A stretch of DNA of 15,152 bases from a bacterium (GCA_019750655.1 JAIEOG010000172.1:1-15152), one strand, 5' to 3'; shown: positions 1-6,837, numbered from the stretch's first letter. Numbers and translations: made by a program. Notes: generated by a model from the sequence alone, not told the origin.

Positions 1-1639
1 CTGCAACCCGCGGCTGCTCAAAGGTCACAAAAGCGTCTAGGGGCCCTGGCGGCATCTGGAGCGTCAGGCGATCGCCCGGCTGGGAGGTGATTTCTCCGAC
101 GGTAGTTTTCCAAAAGGGGTGGTGGTTGAAATTTAAAACCAGCTTAGTGGCCTGCGTCAGATCCCCGCGCAGGCGAAGCCGACTCCAGTTCAGCCAAGTG
201 AGCAGCCAGATTTGATGCGGCGTCGATTCAAACTGCAAAAGAGGCGCGGCCTTGAGGACGTTGGCTCGGTATGTGGGGATATTATCCACGCACTCAATCA
301 CACCGCGGCCGGAGCGAATGGCGGCATAGGGTTCATCGGGAGATTCGTGGGTGAGTGTGATGTCCGGCGCGGAATGCACCTGAGGTTCCCACTGCACGCC
401 CGTCGAAAAGGCATTGATCTTGCCTAGATTGACGGCAGCTTGCGCAACAAACGGCAGAACGCCAAAGAAAACACAGAGCCATTGCGCCCACCGCGAAGCT
501 GGCCACCGGAAACCGGAAGCTGAAAATACGACGACAGCAAGAAAAACACCGTACCAAAAACGCACCGGCACTCGGATGCTGTCAAACCCGGGCCAGATCG
601 GGTGTAGCCAGCTAAAAGGTAAGAAGGGCGAGAACGAACCCGAAAAACCTAAGCCCAATAGCGCGCTAAAACCCGCGAAGACCCAGAGCGCGCGTTTTTC
701 CGCGGTGTCGCTGCGCCTTCCGAGCCATGCGAACCACACAGCGACCGGCCCTAGAAAGACACTGTACTCATGGCGCTGTAAGTACACGCTTCCGTACCAG
801 GCTTCCGGAACGGCTTTGAGCGGGAGAAGCAGATTGGCAAACAAGGTCCAGACAGGGATGAGTCTCGGCCGTGCGTCTTTGCCACGCGGGAAGAGTGAGA
901 AATATTCTTGCGCGGGCCAGAGTGAAACGGCGCAGGCGAGTCCGGCAGTGCCCACGGCCAGAAGAAAATAGCCGAGGGGCTTCAGGCTGCGCGCGAAAAT
1001 CGAGCGAGCCAATGCTTCGGCCAGAAGAGGTGGCACAGCGTGGATGAAGAAATTAGGTTTATACAAACCACAATAGACGAAAAGCCAGAGCAGACCACAA
1101 AGTGCCCAAGGGTCCCACCGGCGCGCACTGCTAAGACGGTAGGAAAGCACGAAATAGGCCGGCAGCAGAAAGTAAAATCCCAGCGTCACGTGGCCCGCCA
1201 GGACATGCGCTAGAGTGAAGCCCCCCGCGCTGAACGCAAGCAGCCCGAACCCGCGCCCTGAGGGTGAGACTTCCCAGCGTTTCAACCAATGCCATAGTCC
1301 CCAACACCCCACGCCAAGCTGCGCCAGTATTTCGAGGCGAAGCGTCACGACGGGGCCCAAGAGAAACGAGAACAAAACCAAGGGGTGGAAGATCGGGATT
1401 TGCGGATCGGCGCCGAGCGTTCGTCCGCCACAGAAAAAGGGGTCATACGCCGGCAGGCCGCTTTGTTCCCACCAGAAGCGGCGCGCGATCTCGTAGTAGG
1501 TGGAGAGGTGATTGTAGTCGTAGGGCCCGACAACGAAGCTCAACGCTCCCAGGCTTACTGCGTAGAGGGCCGCGACCAGGACTAGGCCCCCGACTAAGAG
1601 GCGGTCTGGCCAGTCCAAAGATAGAAAGCGTTTGAGCAT
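1..1639 (-). CDS. Polytopic membrane protein, YfhO/GT-C-like (3' end missing)
   Basis: On the minus strand an ATG at 1639-1637 opens a frame that stays open for 546 codons to the left edge with no stop, so the gene is partial at its C-terminus. The product starts MLKRFLSLDWPDR and has about nine or ten hydrophobic segments. An early periplasmic-type loop (residues about 38-80) contains PYDYNHL, then LPAYDPFFCGG and DPQIPIFHPL. This resembles the conserved first loop of YfhO and related GT-C membrane glycosyltransferases (acidic residue, LP-x-x-x-P, GG, then Q-x-x-x-x-x-P). The last 150 or so residues look like a soluble domain. By family analogy it would modify or export envelope glycans; acceptor and donor are unknown. 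It is divergent from the prenyl-synthase-like gene at 1699. No strong Shine-Dalgarno sequence is visible, but TM1 begins within 20 residues of this start. Confidence 0.72.
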   Translation of the reverse strand, partial: MLKRFLSLDWPDRLLVGGLVLVAALYAVSLGALSFVVGPYDYNHLSTYYEIARRFWWEQSGLPAYDPFFCGGRTLGADPQIPIFHPLVLFSFLLGPVVTLRLEILAQLGVGCWGLWHWLKRWEVSPSGRGFGLLAFSAGGFTLAHVLAGHVTLGFYFLLPAYFVLSYRLSSARRWDPWALCGLLWLFVYCGLYKPNFFIHAVPPLLAEALARSIFARSLKPLGYFLLAVGTAGLACAVSLWPAQEYFSLFPRGKDARPRLIPVWTLFANLLLPLKAVPEAWYGSVYLQRHEYSVFLGPVAVWFAWLGRRSDTAEKRALWVFAGFSALLGLGFSGSFSPFLPFSWLHPIWPGFDSIRVPVRFWYGVFLAVVVFSASGFRWPASRWAQWLCVFFGVLPFVAQAAVNLGKINAFSTGVQWEPQVHSAPDITLTHESPDEPYAAIRSGRGVIECVDNIPTYRANVLKAAPLLQFESTPHQIWLLTWLNWSRLRLRGDLTQATKLVLNFNHHPFWKTTVGEITSQPGDRLTLQMPPGPLDAFVTFEQPRVA

Positions 1640-1698
1640 GAGTCTCTAGTCTGGCCCGAAACCCAAGCGGTGGTAAAATAATTCTTTTGGGAGGGGAA

Positions 1699-2646
1699 AT
1701 GCCGACAGAGACACCTGCGTTGCCAAAAGCCGAAGAATTAGCCGCTTTCTTGCGTTTGAGCCACTCAGAGGTAGTGCCGCAGATCCTGGATCAGGCGCTG
1801 CTGCAGCCGCTCCAGACGCCGCAACGCGATCCCGGCCAAGCGTGCCGCGCCCAGCTCTTGGAGTTCGCCATGGGTATCTCCGACGCAGGCAGGACGGCAC
1901 CGGCGGCGGCGAGGGCTCTTTGTGAAAAAGGCATCTTCATGGTGGAGTCCATCCAAGCTGCCTGCCGCACTTTGGACGGGCTAGAGGCCCCTGTTTTTGC
2001 GCCGCCCAGCTCACGGGCACGCCACTGGCTGTCGCTCTGGCCTTTGGAAACGATCCCAGACTGGGGCTTGTCTGGAGATCGTCAATTGCGCGTTTACCGT
2101 TGCGCGGTCCAAGCGCTATTGCAGTCGCAATCGGGCCAAGCCTTGGAAGAAGCCAAGCCCGTGGATGCTTTACCGCAAGACAAGATTCCAGAAGCCTGCT
2201 TAGGCGCGATGGAGCTGGGGGCAGGGGCCCTGATGCAGCTCGCGGCACGCTTGGGAGCGATCCTGGGCGGTGCCGATGCGGCGCTCGAACAGACGCTTGC
2301 AGATTTTGGAAAATCGTTCGGAGTAGCTTTCCAGATGTTCCAAGACATCAACGCTCCGAGCACGGTGCTCGCTTCTCGTCGGCCAGGTTGGGTTTGGGCG
2401 GTGGCGGCTCAGTATTCGAGCGCAGAAGACTTTGCGGCGTTTCGCGGAGCTATCCAGTTGCTACCTCACCCGCAGGCGGTGGATCAGTGGTTGCACCAGC
2501 AGGCTTTGCACGTGCGGGCTAAATCGTTGGCGATCGATTACCTCAACGGTGCATTCGATCCCTTAGAAGATCGCTTGGGTGCAACCCAGAGCAATGTGTG
2601 GGTGCGAGAGCTGGCGTTGAAATTGCGCCAGGCAGTAGCGTCTTAG
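1699..2646 (+). CDS. Polyprenyl-synthase-fold protein lacking Asp-rich motifs (probable pseudoenzyme)
   Basis: 315 aa from the ATG at 1699, which has GGAGG at 1690-1694 just upstream. A TTG at 1687 is in frame but overlaps that ribosome-binding site. The protein aligns by eye with trans-isoprenyl diphosphate synthases: VESIQAACRTLDGLE (about 82-96) sits where the first DDxxD helix should be, SGDRQL (125-130) matches the AGD helix, GAGALMQLAARLGAILGGA (about 174-192) matches the KTGAL/GAIL segment, and FGKSFGVAFQMFQDIN (203-218) matches the FGxAFQxxDD segment. The metal- and diphosphate-binding residues are replaced: LDGLE for HDDLxD, G for the Lys of KTG, and FQDIN for RDDxxD. The fold therefore looks kept while catalysis looks lost. 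It could be a regulatory or scaffold subunit of another prenyltransferase. Its stop overlaps the convergent EVE gene by 4 nt. Confidence 0.7.
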   Translation: MPTETPALPKAEELAAFLRLSHSEVVPQILDQALLQPLQTPQRDPGQACRAQLLEFAMGISDAGRTAPAAARALCEKGIFMVESIQAACRTLDGLEAPVFAPPSSRARHWLSLWPLETIPDWGLSGDRQLRVYRCAVQALLQSQSGQALEEAKPVDALPQDKIPEACLGAMELGAGALMQLAARLGAILGGADAALEQTLADFGKSFGVAFQMFQDINAPSTVLASRRPGWVWAVAAQYSSAEDFAAFRGAIQLLPHPQAVDQWLHQQALHVRAKSLAIDYLNGAFDPLEDRLGATQSNVWVRELALKLRQAVAS

Positions 2647-3116
2647 AGTTTTTGCGCGCCGCCGATTTTCAGCACACGCTGGAATTCTTCCTTGGTCACT
2701 GGCTGTACCGAGAGTCTGGCGCCTTTTTTTAAAACCATCATATTCTTAAAAGCCGGGTCGGCCTTGAGCATATCGCGCGTGACGGTTTGCTGGAGCCGTT
2801 GGGTTGCGCGCACATCTACGAGTACCCATGGGTTGGGTTTTTTCTTGGTGATCGGATCGTAGTAATCGCTCTTGGGATCTTCGGCTGCGCTATCGGGGTA
2901 GCCTTCCTTCACGACTTCGGCCACGCCTGCTATGCCCGTGACGTCGGCATTGCTATGGTAAAACAGCACGCCGTCGCCGGCTTTGAATTCGTCCCGCATT
3001 AGGTTGCGCGCTTGGTAGTTGCGCACGCCTTCCCAGTGGGTCGTTTGCTTGGGGGCTTTTAGAAGATCTTCAAATGAAAAGACTTCGGGTTCCGACTTCA
3101 TTAGCCAATAGCGCAT
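2643..3116 (-). CDS. EVE domain protein (thymocyte nuclear protein 1 family)
   Basis: 157 aa, start ATG at 3116-3114, close to the usual single-domain length of about 150. It carries the family's diagnostic N-terminus MRYWLMKSEP, then FSFEDLL, HWEGVRNYQARNLMRDEF, GDGVLFYHSNAD, GIAGVAEVVKEGYPD and a C-terminal RLSVQPVTKEEF strand. EVE domains have a PUA-like fold related to YTH and are known or proposed to bind modified bases such as methylated cytosine or other modified nucleotides. The bacterial stand-alone members have no firmly established physiological role. No restriction or modification gene lies nearby, so a defence role cannot be argued from this context. It ends convergently with the prenyl-synthase-like gene, sharing the 4-nt overlap at 2643-2646. 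Family assignment is firm; function is not. Confidence 0.92.
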   Translation of the reverse strand: MRYWLMKSEPEVFSFEDLLKAPKQTTHWEGVRNYQARNLMRDEFKAGDGVLFYHSNADVTGIAGVAEVVKEGYPDSAAEDPKSDYYDPITKKKPNPWVLVDVRATQRLQQTVTRDMLKADPAFKNMMVLKKGARLSVQPVTKEEFQRVLKIGGAQKL

Positions 3117-3240
3117 GCTTCATTCTTACCATGGAAGGAACCTAGCGAGAGCCGCTAAATGTGTCGAGGTTTCAGGCGGTGGGGAGGGCACTCAGATATC
3201 GCACCGGCCGAATACACCTAAGACTTGTACGTAAGTGCCG

Positions 3241-3256
3241 CGGTACGGCCCTTGCA
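3241..3256 (+). promoter_or_regulatory. Candidate sigma-54 (-24/-12) promoter of the Gly/Tyr-rich gene
   Basis: CGGTACGGCCCTTGCA compared with consensus TGGCACGNNNNTTGCW. The invariant GG (3242-3243) and GC (3254-3255) are exactly 12 nt apart, and only two consensus positions differ (C for T at the first base, T for C at the fourth). A short T-run follows (3257-3260). The predicted start of transcription is near 3267, about 29 nt before the ATG at 3296. No sigma-70 pair fits better. An enhancer-binding-protein site was not identified upstream. Confidence 0.55.
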
Positions 3257-3295
3257 TTTTCTTCTTCCAAACACGTTGTGTCTCGGGAGGGTGCG

Positions 3296-3895
3296 ATGAA
3301 GTACATTTCGGCGCTTTTAGTTGCGGCAGCAGTGGCGGTTGGCTTTTCCCAATCGGCTTACGCGGAAGACCACTCGACGACTTGGCTATACTCGCCAGGC
3401 GCTCCGACGCAGACTTACACACCTTACAACCGCAGCTACCGGAATTTCTCGGTAGTCGTGAAGTTCAACCCTGACGGTACGTCCTCGACATCGGCTTACC
3501 CGGGCGGGTCGAGCATGGGCTCCGCGGGTTACCCGTCGCTCTGGGGCGGGACGTCGTCACTCGGGACCTATAACTACGGTTTTAATACAGTGAATGGCTA
3601 TAGCAATGGCTATGGCGGTTACGGCACTCAACCCTACGGCAATTACAACTACGGTGCTGGTTCTGGAGTGAATTACGCCTATGGCCCCTACGGCTACGGC
3701 TTTAATAACGGTAACTACAACTACCCGAACGGCTATTACGGCTCCTACGGCAATGCTTATGGCTACGGCGGTGGTTACAACAACTACGGCTACTACAACG
3801 GCGGCACGAGCTACGGTTACGGCGGCTATAACGGCTACCCGTATGGCGGCGGCGGTTATGGCGGTTATGGCGGCTACCCGGTTATTTATTACTAA
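3296..3895 (+). CDS. Secreted Gly/Tyr/Asn-rich low-complexity protein
   Basis: 199 aa from the ATG at 3296, chosen because GGGAGGG (3285-3291) precedes it and because it opens a clear Sec signal peptide, MKYISALLVAAAVAVGFSQSAYA, with likely cleavage before EDHS. The frame extends upstream to 3161, but that part crosses the promoter. After an ordinary stretch (NFSVVVKFNPDG) comes a Ser/Gly/Pro linker. The last 110 residues hold 37 Gly, 33 Tyr and 17 Asn (79%) and no charged residue or Cys. Repeats are irregular YG, NGY, GGY and NYNY units. I do not recognise a family. The composition resembles silk-like, adhesive or prion-like domains, so a surface, matrix or adhesive role is an inference. Codons for the repeats vary (tat/tac, ggc/ggt), so recent DNA slippage alone does not explain it. 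A strong terminator follows. Confidence 0.85.
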   Translation: MKYISALLVAAAVAVGFSQSAYAEDHSTTWLYSPGAPTQTYTPYNRSYRNFSVVVKFNPDGTSSTSAYPGGSSMGSAGYPSLWGGTSSLGTYNYGFNTVNGYSNGYGGYGTQPYGNYNYGAGSGVNYAYGPYGYGFNNGNYNYPNGYYGSYGNAYGYGGGYNNYGYYNGGTSYGYGGYNGYPYGGGGYGGYGGYPVIYY

Positions 3896-3920
3896 GCGAT
3901 TTGACGTCTCCTACTAACGG

Positions 3921-3968
3921 GGCCGGTGGTGCTTCAATGGTGAAGTGCTACCGGCCTTCGCTTTTTTG
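3921..3968 (+). terminator. Intrinsic terminator after the Gly/Tyr-rich gene
   Basis: A 16-bp stem, GGCCGGTGGTGCTTCA (3921-3936) with TGAAGTGCTACCGGCC (3941-3956), has three G-U pairs and an ATGG loop. It is followed by TTCGCTTTTTTG. It lies 26 nt after the stop codon and ends 17 nt before the next ATG. Confidence 0.88.
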
Positions 3969-3984
3969 TGTTTTAACCCGTTTC

Positions 3985-5280
3985 ATGAAGATTTTGTCTC
4001 CGAAGCGGAGCGCGATTTTTGCTCTCCTGCTCGCGCAAGCCTTGGGCTCCCTGGAAGCGAACTGTGCTATTGGCCGAAAAGAGGCTACGGAACTTCTAGC
4101 TCTCAGCGAGCAGTGGAGCCCCGCGATCCTTCCCTCTCTTGAGACGGTCGAAAACAATGTGGAGATCGTAATTGCGGCGAGTGAATTATTGGACATTGAT
4201 CCGCTCGATTATGAAAACATGGAAAGAGGGCAGGGGATTTACTTCGAACGTCTGAAGCCTCGGCTCACACCGTTTCTAAATCTCTCCATTCCAGCACAGC
4301 GACTTTTACTGCGGGTAGCGATGGAGGGCCGCATTTTCGTTGAGAACGACGAGAAGGTCTACTCGGGCCCCGAGTTGTTTTCTTACCTTCAAGATGTGCC
4401 GCAATTGTCTTGGGTCACGGTGAACGAAACGCTGGCTTTCATCGACGAGTCGCTTCCTGCTCGTCCGCCTTTGTACCGTTCGCTCGCCGAATTGCTGTAT
4501 TTCGCGTCGCTGCCTACGGAACCTAGCGACTACGAGGAGCCGTTTCGCTTAGCTTCGGTCACTTTGCTTGCTGGCATTCTTAAGAAGCCCAAACTGGCCC
4601 AAAATAAAAATAGCCGGGATGCCTTAAACATTAACCTAGGATTAGGGCACCTAACGCGTTTGCCCTTTGCACCGGCCGGCGCTTCGAAAGGCCGGCTCGT
4701 CACGGGCGGGGTGATTTTGACTGCGAATAATTTCGTGAACGTTCTCACCCTTTTGGGATCCGATAATGCTGAGGTGCGTACCAACACCATGCACTCGATC
4801 AATTGGGGGCTTTGCATGGATGTCGGGCCCGGATTTTGCGAGGGGGGAATGGAACTGGCGTTGGATCTTTTGAAAACATCGCCCTATTGGAAGATACGTC
4901 GGTTAGCTGCCATGCTCCTGGCTCGAGGGCCCACTCCGCAAAAAACCTGGAACCAAACTTTGCGAGCCGCGCTAAATGACACTAAGTCCGAATTCACTTT
5001 TCAGGCAGTCCGGCGGTCGCTGCAAGACTCTGTGCCCTCTCTCACAAAGGGAAGTTTCTCCGCATTTACTCGCGCCCTTCAAAGCGACGTAAGTCTCCCT
5101 GCCGGTAAGCGATCTCTAAAGCTTCTAGAGCTGTATGCAGACCGAGGGATGTTGCTCCCCGAGCACGTGTCGGCACTCAGGCGCATTGCGAGTCTGAGTG
5201 ATACGGAACAGGAACGCTGTCTGACAGGGATCCTGCTGCAGAACGAAAAGGAACGGGGTTCTGACGAGCCCGAACTTTGA
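3985..5280 (+). CDS. Exported protein of unknown function, possibly helical-repeat
   Basis: 431 aa from the ATG at 3985. The frame is open from 3901, but the upstream part is the terminator hairpin, and the ATG at 3985 opens a signal peptide (MKILSPKRSAIFALLLAQALGS, cleavage probably around residues 20-26). The Shine-Dalgarno sequence is poor. The mature protein looks mostly alpha-helical. The stretch with LLGSDNAEVRTNTMHSI (residues about 254-270) and LLKTSPYWKIRRLAAMLLA (about 293-311) resembles HEAT-like paired helices, but I could not define a repeat register. No catalytic motif was seen. There is no room for a promoter between the preceding terminator and this start, so it depends on read-through or on a promoter inside the hairpin region. 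Codon use appears less GC-rich than in neighbouring genes, by eye only. Confidence 0.75.
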   Translation: MKILSPKRSAIFALLLAQALGSLEANCAIGRKEATELLALSEQWSPAILPSLETVENNVEIVIAASELLDIDPLDYENMERGQGIYFERLKPRLTPFLNLSIPAQRLLLRVAMEGRIFVENDEKVYSGPELFSYLQDVPQLSWVTVNETLAFIDESLPARPPLYRSLAELLYFASLPTEPSDYEEPFRLASVTLLAGILKKPKLAQNKNSRDALNINLGLGHLTRLPFAPAGASKGRLVTGGVILTANNFVNVLTLLGSDNAEVRTNTMHSINWGLCMDVGPGFCEGGMELALDLLKTSPYWKIRRLAAMLLARGPTPQKTWNQTLRAALNDTKSEFTFQAVRRSLQDSVPSLTKGSFSAFTRALQSDVSLPAGKRSLKLLELYADRGMLLPEHVSALRRIASLSDTEQERCLTGILLQNEKERGSDEPEL

Positions 5281-5332
5281 TATCGGCAGACTTTACAAAT
5301 CGGCTCGGCTCGGCCAAACTCTGGGTCCCTTT

Positions 5333-5418
5333 GGAGGGATAGTCTAATTGGTAAGGCACCGCATTCGAAATGCGGCGCGGGAAACCGCTTGAGAGTTCGA
5401 GTCTCTCTCCCTCCGCCA
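5333..5418 (+). tRNA. tRNA-Ser(CGA)
   Basis: A complete class II cloverleaf. Acceptor GGAGGGA (5333-5339) pairs with TCCCTCC (5408-5414), followed by discriminator G and an encoded CCA (5416-5418). The D stem is GTC/GGC. The anticodon stem CCGCA/TGCGG (5359-5363 with 5371-5375) holds loop TTCGAAA with anticodon CGA at 5366-5368, reading UCG. The long variable arm GCGG-GAAA-CCGC (5377-5388) is typical of tRNA-Ser. The T arm is GAGAG-TTCGAGT-CTCTC (5391-5407). It lies on the same strand as the upstream gene, 52 nt after its stop. Confidence 0.97.
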
Positions 5419-5419
5419 A

Positions 5420-5440
5420 CATTTCGCCTTAGGCGAAATG
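5420..5440 (+). terminator. Hairpin after tRNA-Ser, probable terminator
   Basis: A perfect inverted repeat CATTTCGCC-TTA-GGCGAAATG begins two bases after the CCA end. The 9-bp stem and 3-nt loop would suit a terminator for the tRNA, but no proper T-run follows on either strand, so it may instead be a processing or insulating hairpin between the tRNA and the convergent glycosyltransferase. Confidence 0.5.
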
Positions 5441-5444
5441 AATC

Positions 5445-5474
5445 TTAAGATTAAGCTTAAATTTAACCTTAACT
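5445..5474. repeat. Five tandem TTAANN hexamers with overlapping palindromes
   Basis: TTAAGA, TTAAGC, TTAAAT, TTAACC and TTAACT follow one another without a gap. The block contains or overlaps two perfect palindromes, AATCTTAAGATT (5441-5452) and TTAAGCTTAA (5451-5460). It overlaps the last codons and stop of the minus-strand glycosyltransferase (stop at 5469-5471). The role is unknown. Confidence 0.6.
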
Positions 5475-6170
5475 TCTAGCGACGTAGTCGCTCTTTGTGG
5501 ATTTCAGGATCTCACCACAGATCGAGTCTTCAGAAGAACGGTTATACGTATAGGTCTTCTTCGCCACCCGGAGCATTTTCACACCCGCGGCCTGCGCATT
5601 ACGCATGAAGTCCCCATCTTCCGAATACCGAACATCGGGAAAACCCCCGAGCTTGATCGCAGTTGCTGTTTTCACGGTGAATGTCCCGCATAGGTAGACA
5701 TCCTTGTCATCCAGACTGACCACGCGAGTAGGATCAAATCGGTCGGGAACGAAACGGCTACCCTTGATGATCGCGCCGCTATAAATAAACTCCAGCTCCG
5801 GGAATTTCAGAAAGGTTTCCAATCGGTAACTCAAGTGATTCGGCCGAAGCGTGTCGTCGGAATCAACGAAGGCTAAGTACCTTCCCAGCGCCGCGCGGAT
5901 GCCGTTATTTCTCGCTTTAGCGACGCCTCGATTACGTTGAGCGATGTAGCGAATGCGTGGGTCGGATTGCGCATATCTAGCGACGAGTCTACGGGTGATG
6001 TCCGTGCTCCCGTCATCAATGATGATGAGTTCCCAATCGCGCTCTGACTGCGCTTGGACCGATTCAATTGCCGCCGCCAATACACGGGCTCTGTTGAACG
6101 TCGGCAGGATTACAGAAAAGGTTGGTCGCTTCACAGGGCGCAGTAAATAGAAAACGATGCGCGGCGTCAA
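5469..6170 (-). CDS. Family 2 glycosyltransferase
   Basis: 233 aa if started at TTG 6170. A GTG at 6134-6132 (MKRPTFSVILPTFNRAR) gives 221 aa and is an equally plausible start, as neither has a good ribosome-binding site. Numbering from the TTG, the GT-A nucleotide-binding region is clear: SVILPTFNRARVL (19-31), IDDGSTD (51-57), RGVAKARNNGI (81-91) and the DxD-type metal site VDSDDTLRP (102-110). The acceptor side has GGFPDVRYSEDGDF, with the conserved ED at 184-185. It transfers a sugar from a nucleotide-sugar donor, probably to an envelope glycan, LPS or exopolysaccharide; donor and acceptor cannot be told. It is short and lacks membrane segments. It stands alone, not in a polysaccharide cluster, next to a tRNA and in a more AT-rich patch by eye, so acquisition by transfer is possible but unproven. 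Confidence 0.92.
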   Translation of the reverse strand: MTPRIVFYLLRPVKRPTFSVILPTFNRARVLAAAIESVQAQSERDWELIIIDDGSTDITRRLVARYAQSDPRIRYIAQRNRGVAKARNNGIRAALGRYLAFVDSDDTLRPNHLSYRLETFLKFPELEFIYSGAIIKGSRFVPDRFDPTRVVSLDDKDVYLCGTFTVKTATAIKLGGFPDVRYSEDGDFMRNAQAAGVKMLRVAKKTYTYNRSSEDSICGEILKSTKSDYVARS

Positions 6171-6293
6171 TGAGCGTTAATTGTCACGTGTTCTAGATAA
6201 TTGAGTGCTTGTGTAAGCCTTTGGTTTAACGTCGGAATAAGGGGTGTGGTACAGCGCGGTTAAGGTTAAGCCAGCGAAAGCCGATGAGTAGGC

Positions 6294-6479
6294 ATGCGCA
6301 CTCGCAAAGCCATATTCTTCTTTTTAGGGGTACTGGGGCTTTGCTCGGCCTTGACGTTGCGGGGCCGAGTAGGCTTTCAGCACGCGAGCTACCAACCGCC
6401 CGAACCGACGACAGAGTACGACCGTTTAAAAGCTGCAGAAGTCGAACGTCAGGCGATTCGTCAGCTCATTTACCACTAA
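6294..6479 (+). CDS. Small membrane or secreted protein, unknown
   Basis: 61 aa from the ATG at 6294. The N-terminus MRTRKAIFFFLGVLGLCSALTL is a signal peptide or membrane anchor with a basic start. The rest is short and polar (PPEPTTEYDRLKAAEVERQA) and probably helical. No family recognised. Support for it being real: the typical export signal and a stop codon interleaved with that of the convergent lipoprotein gene (TAA 6477-6479 against TAG on the other strand at 6478-6476), an arrangement repeated at other junctions here. The ribosome-binding site is weak (TAGG at 6289-6292). Confidence 0.55.
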   Translation: MRTRKAIFFFLGVLGLCSALTLRGRVGFQHASYQPPEPTTEYDRLKAAEVERQAIRQLIYH

Positions 6480-6781
6480 TGGTGTCCGCCACCACCGCCG
6501 CCGGCCTCGGCTTCCGCGGGAAGGGCACCTAGGTCTTTCAGCTTTTCCTTTGTTCTCAAAACCCGAGATTGGATCAGTGAGCGCTCTTCCACCAGGGGCG
6601 CCATCGCATTTGGTTCGTCGCCGGCCGCGCGGATCTCGAGCTCCAACTCAGCCAAGCGCTTTTGCGCATCGGCCAAGTGTTTCTGAAGCGGGGCGATGTC
6701 CGTCGAAGGCGCTTCTGCCGGCGTGCACGCCGAGAGGTTGAACATAAAAACCGCTAGAACAGACGCAGAGAAGAGTTTCAC
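6476..6781 (-). CDS. Small coiled-coil lipoprotein with a Gly6-His2 tail
   Basis: 101 aa, GTG start at 6781-6779. The signal peptide MKLFSASVLAVFMFNLSAC carries a lipobox (LSAC, lipidated Cys19), so the protein should be anchored in a membrane facing the periplasm. Residues about 28-85 are charged and heptad-like (LQKHLADAQKRLAELELEI, then EERSLIQSRVLRTKEKLKDL), split by a Gly/Pro-containing turn, which suggests a helical hairpin coiled coil. It ends in EAEAGGGGGGHH, an unusual flexible tail that could bind metal. No family recognised. It is divergent from the lytic transglycosylase gene (56 nt between starts), so a shared control region and a peptidoglycan-related role are possible but inferred. 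Confidence 0.8.
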   Translation of the reverse strand: MKLFSASVLAVFMFNLSACTPAEAPSTDIAPLQKHLADAQKRLAELELEIRAAGDEPNAMAPLVEERSLIQSRVLRTKEKLKDLGALPAEAEAGGGGGGHH

Positions 6782-6837
6782 TCAGATTATTATGCCAGGG
6801 CTTGGCCACCATCGCCATACAAGGGTAGACTGCCGCC

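Noticed and set aside
414..971. 185-codon plus-strand ORF opposite the partial membrane protein
   Set aside because: Its composition is unlike a folded protein, it has no start signal, and it is antisense to a frame with clear transmembrane segments and family motifs.
3681..3917. Overlapping plus-strand ORF rich in Thr and Ala within the Gly/Tyr-rich gene
   Set aside because: It is the shifted reading of the GGC/TAC repeat codons. It has no ribosome-binding site, and the other frame has a signal peptide and SD.
6788..6837. TTGGCC-N18-TAGACT as a sigma-70 promoter for the lytic transglycosylase
   Set aside because: Matches are only 4 of 6 in each box, and the transcript would start at the ATG itself. 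Too weak to list.
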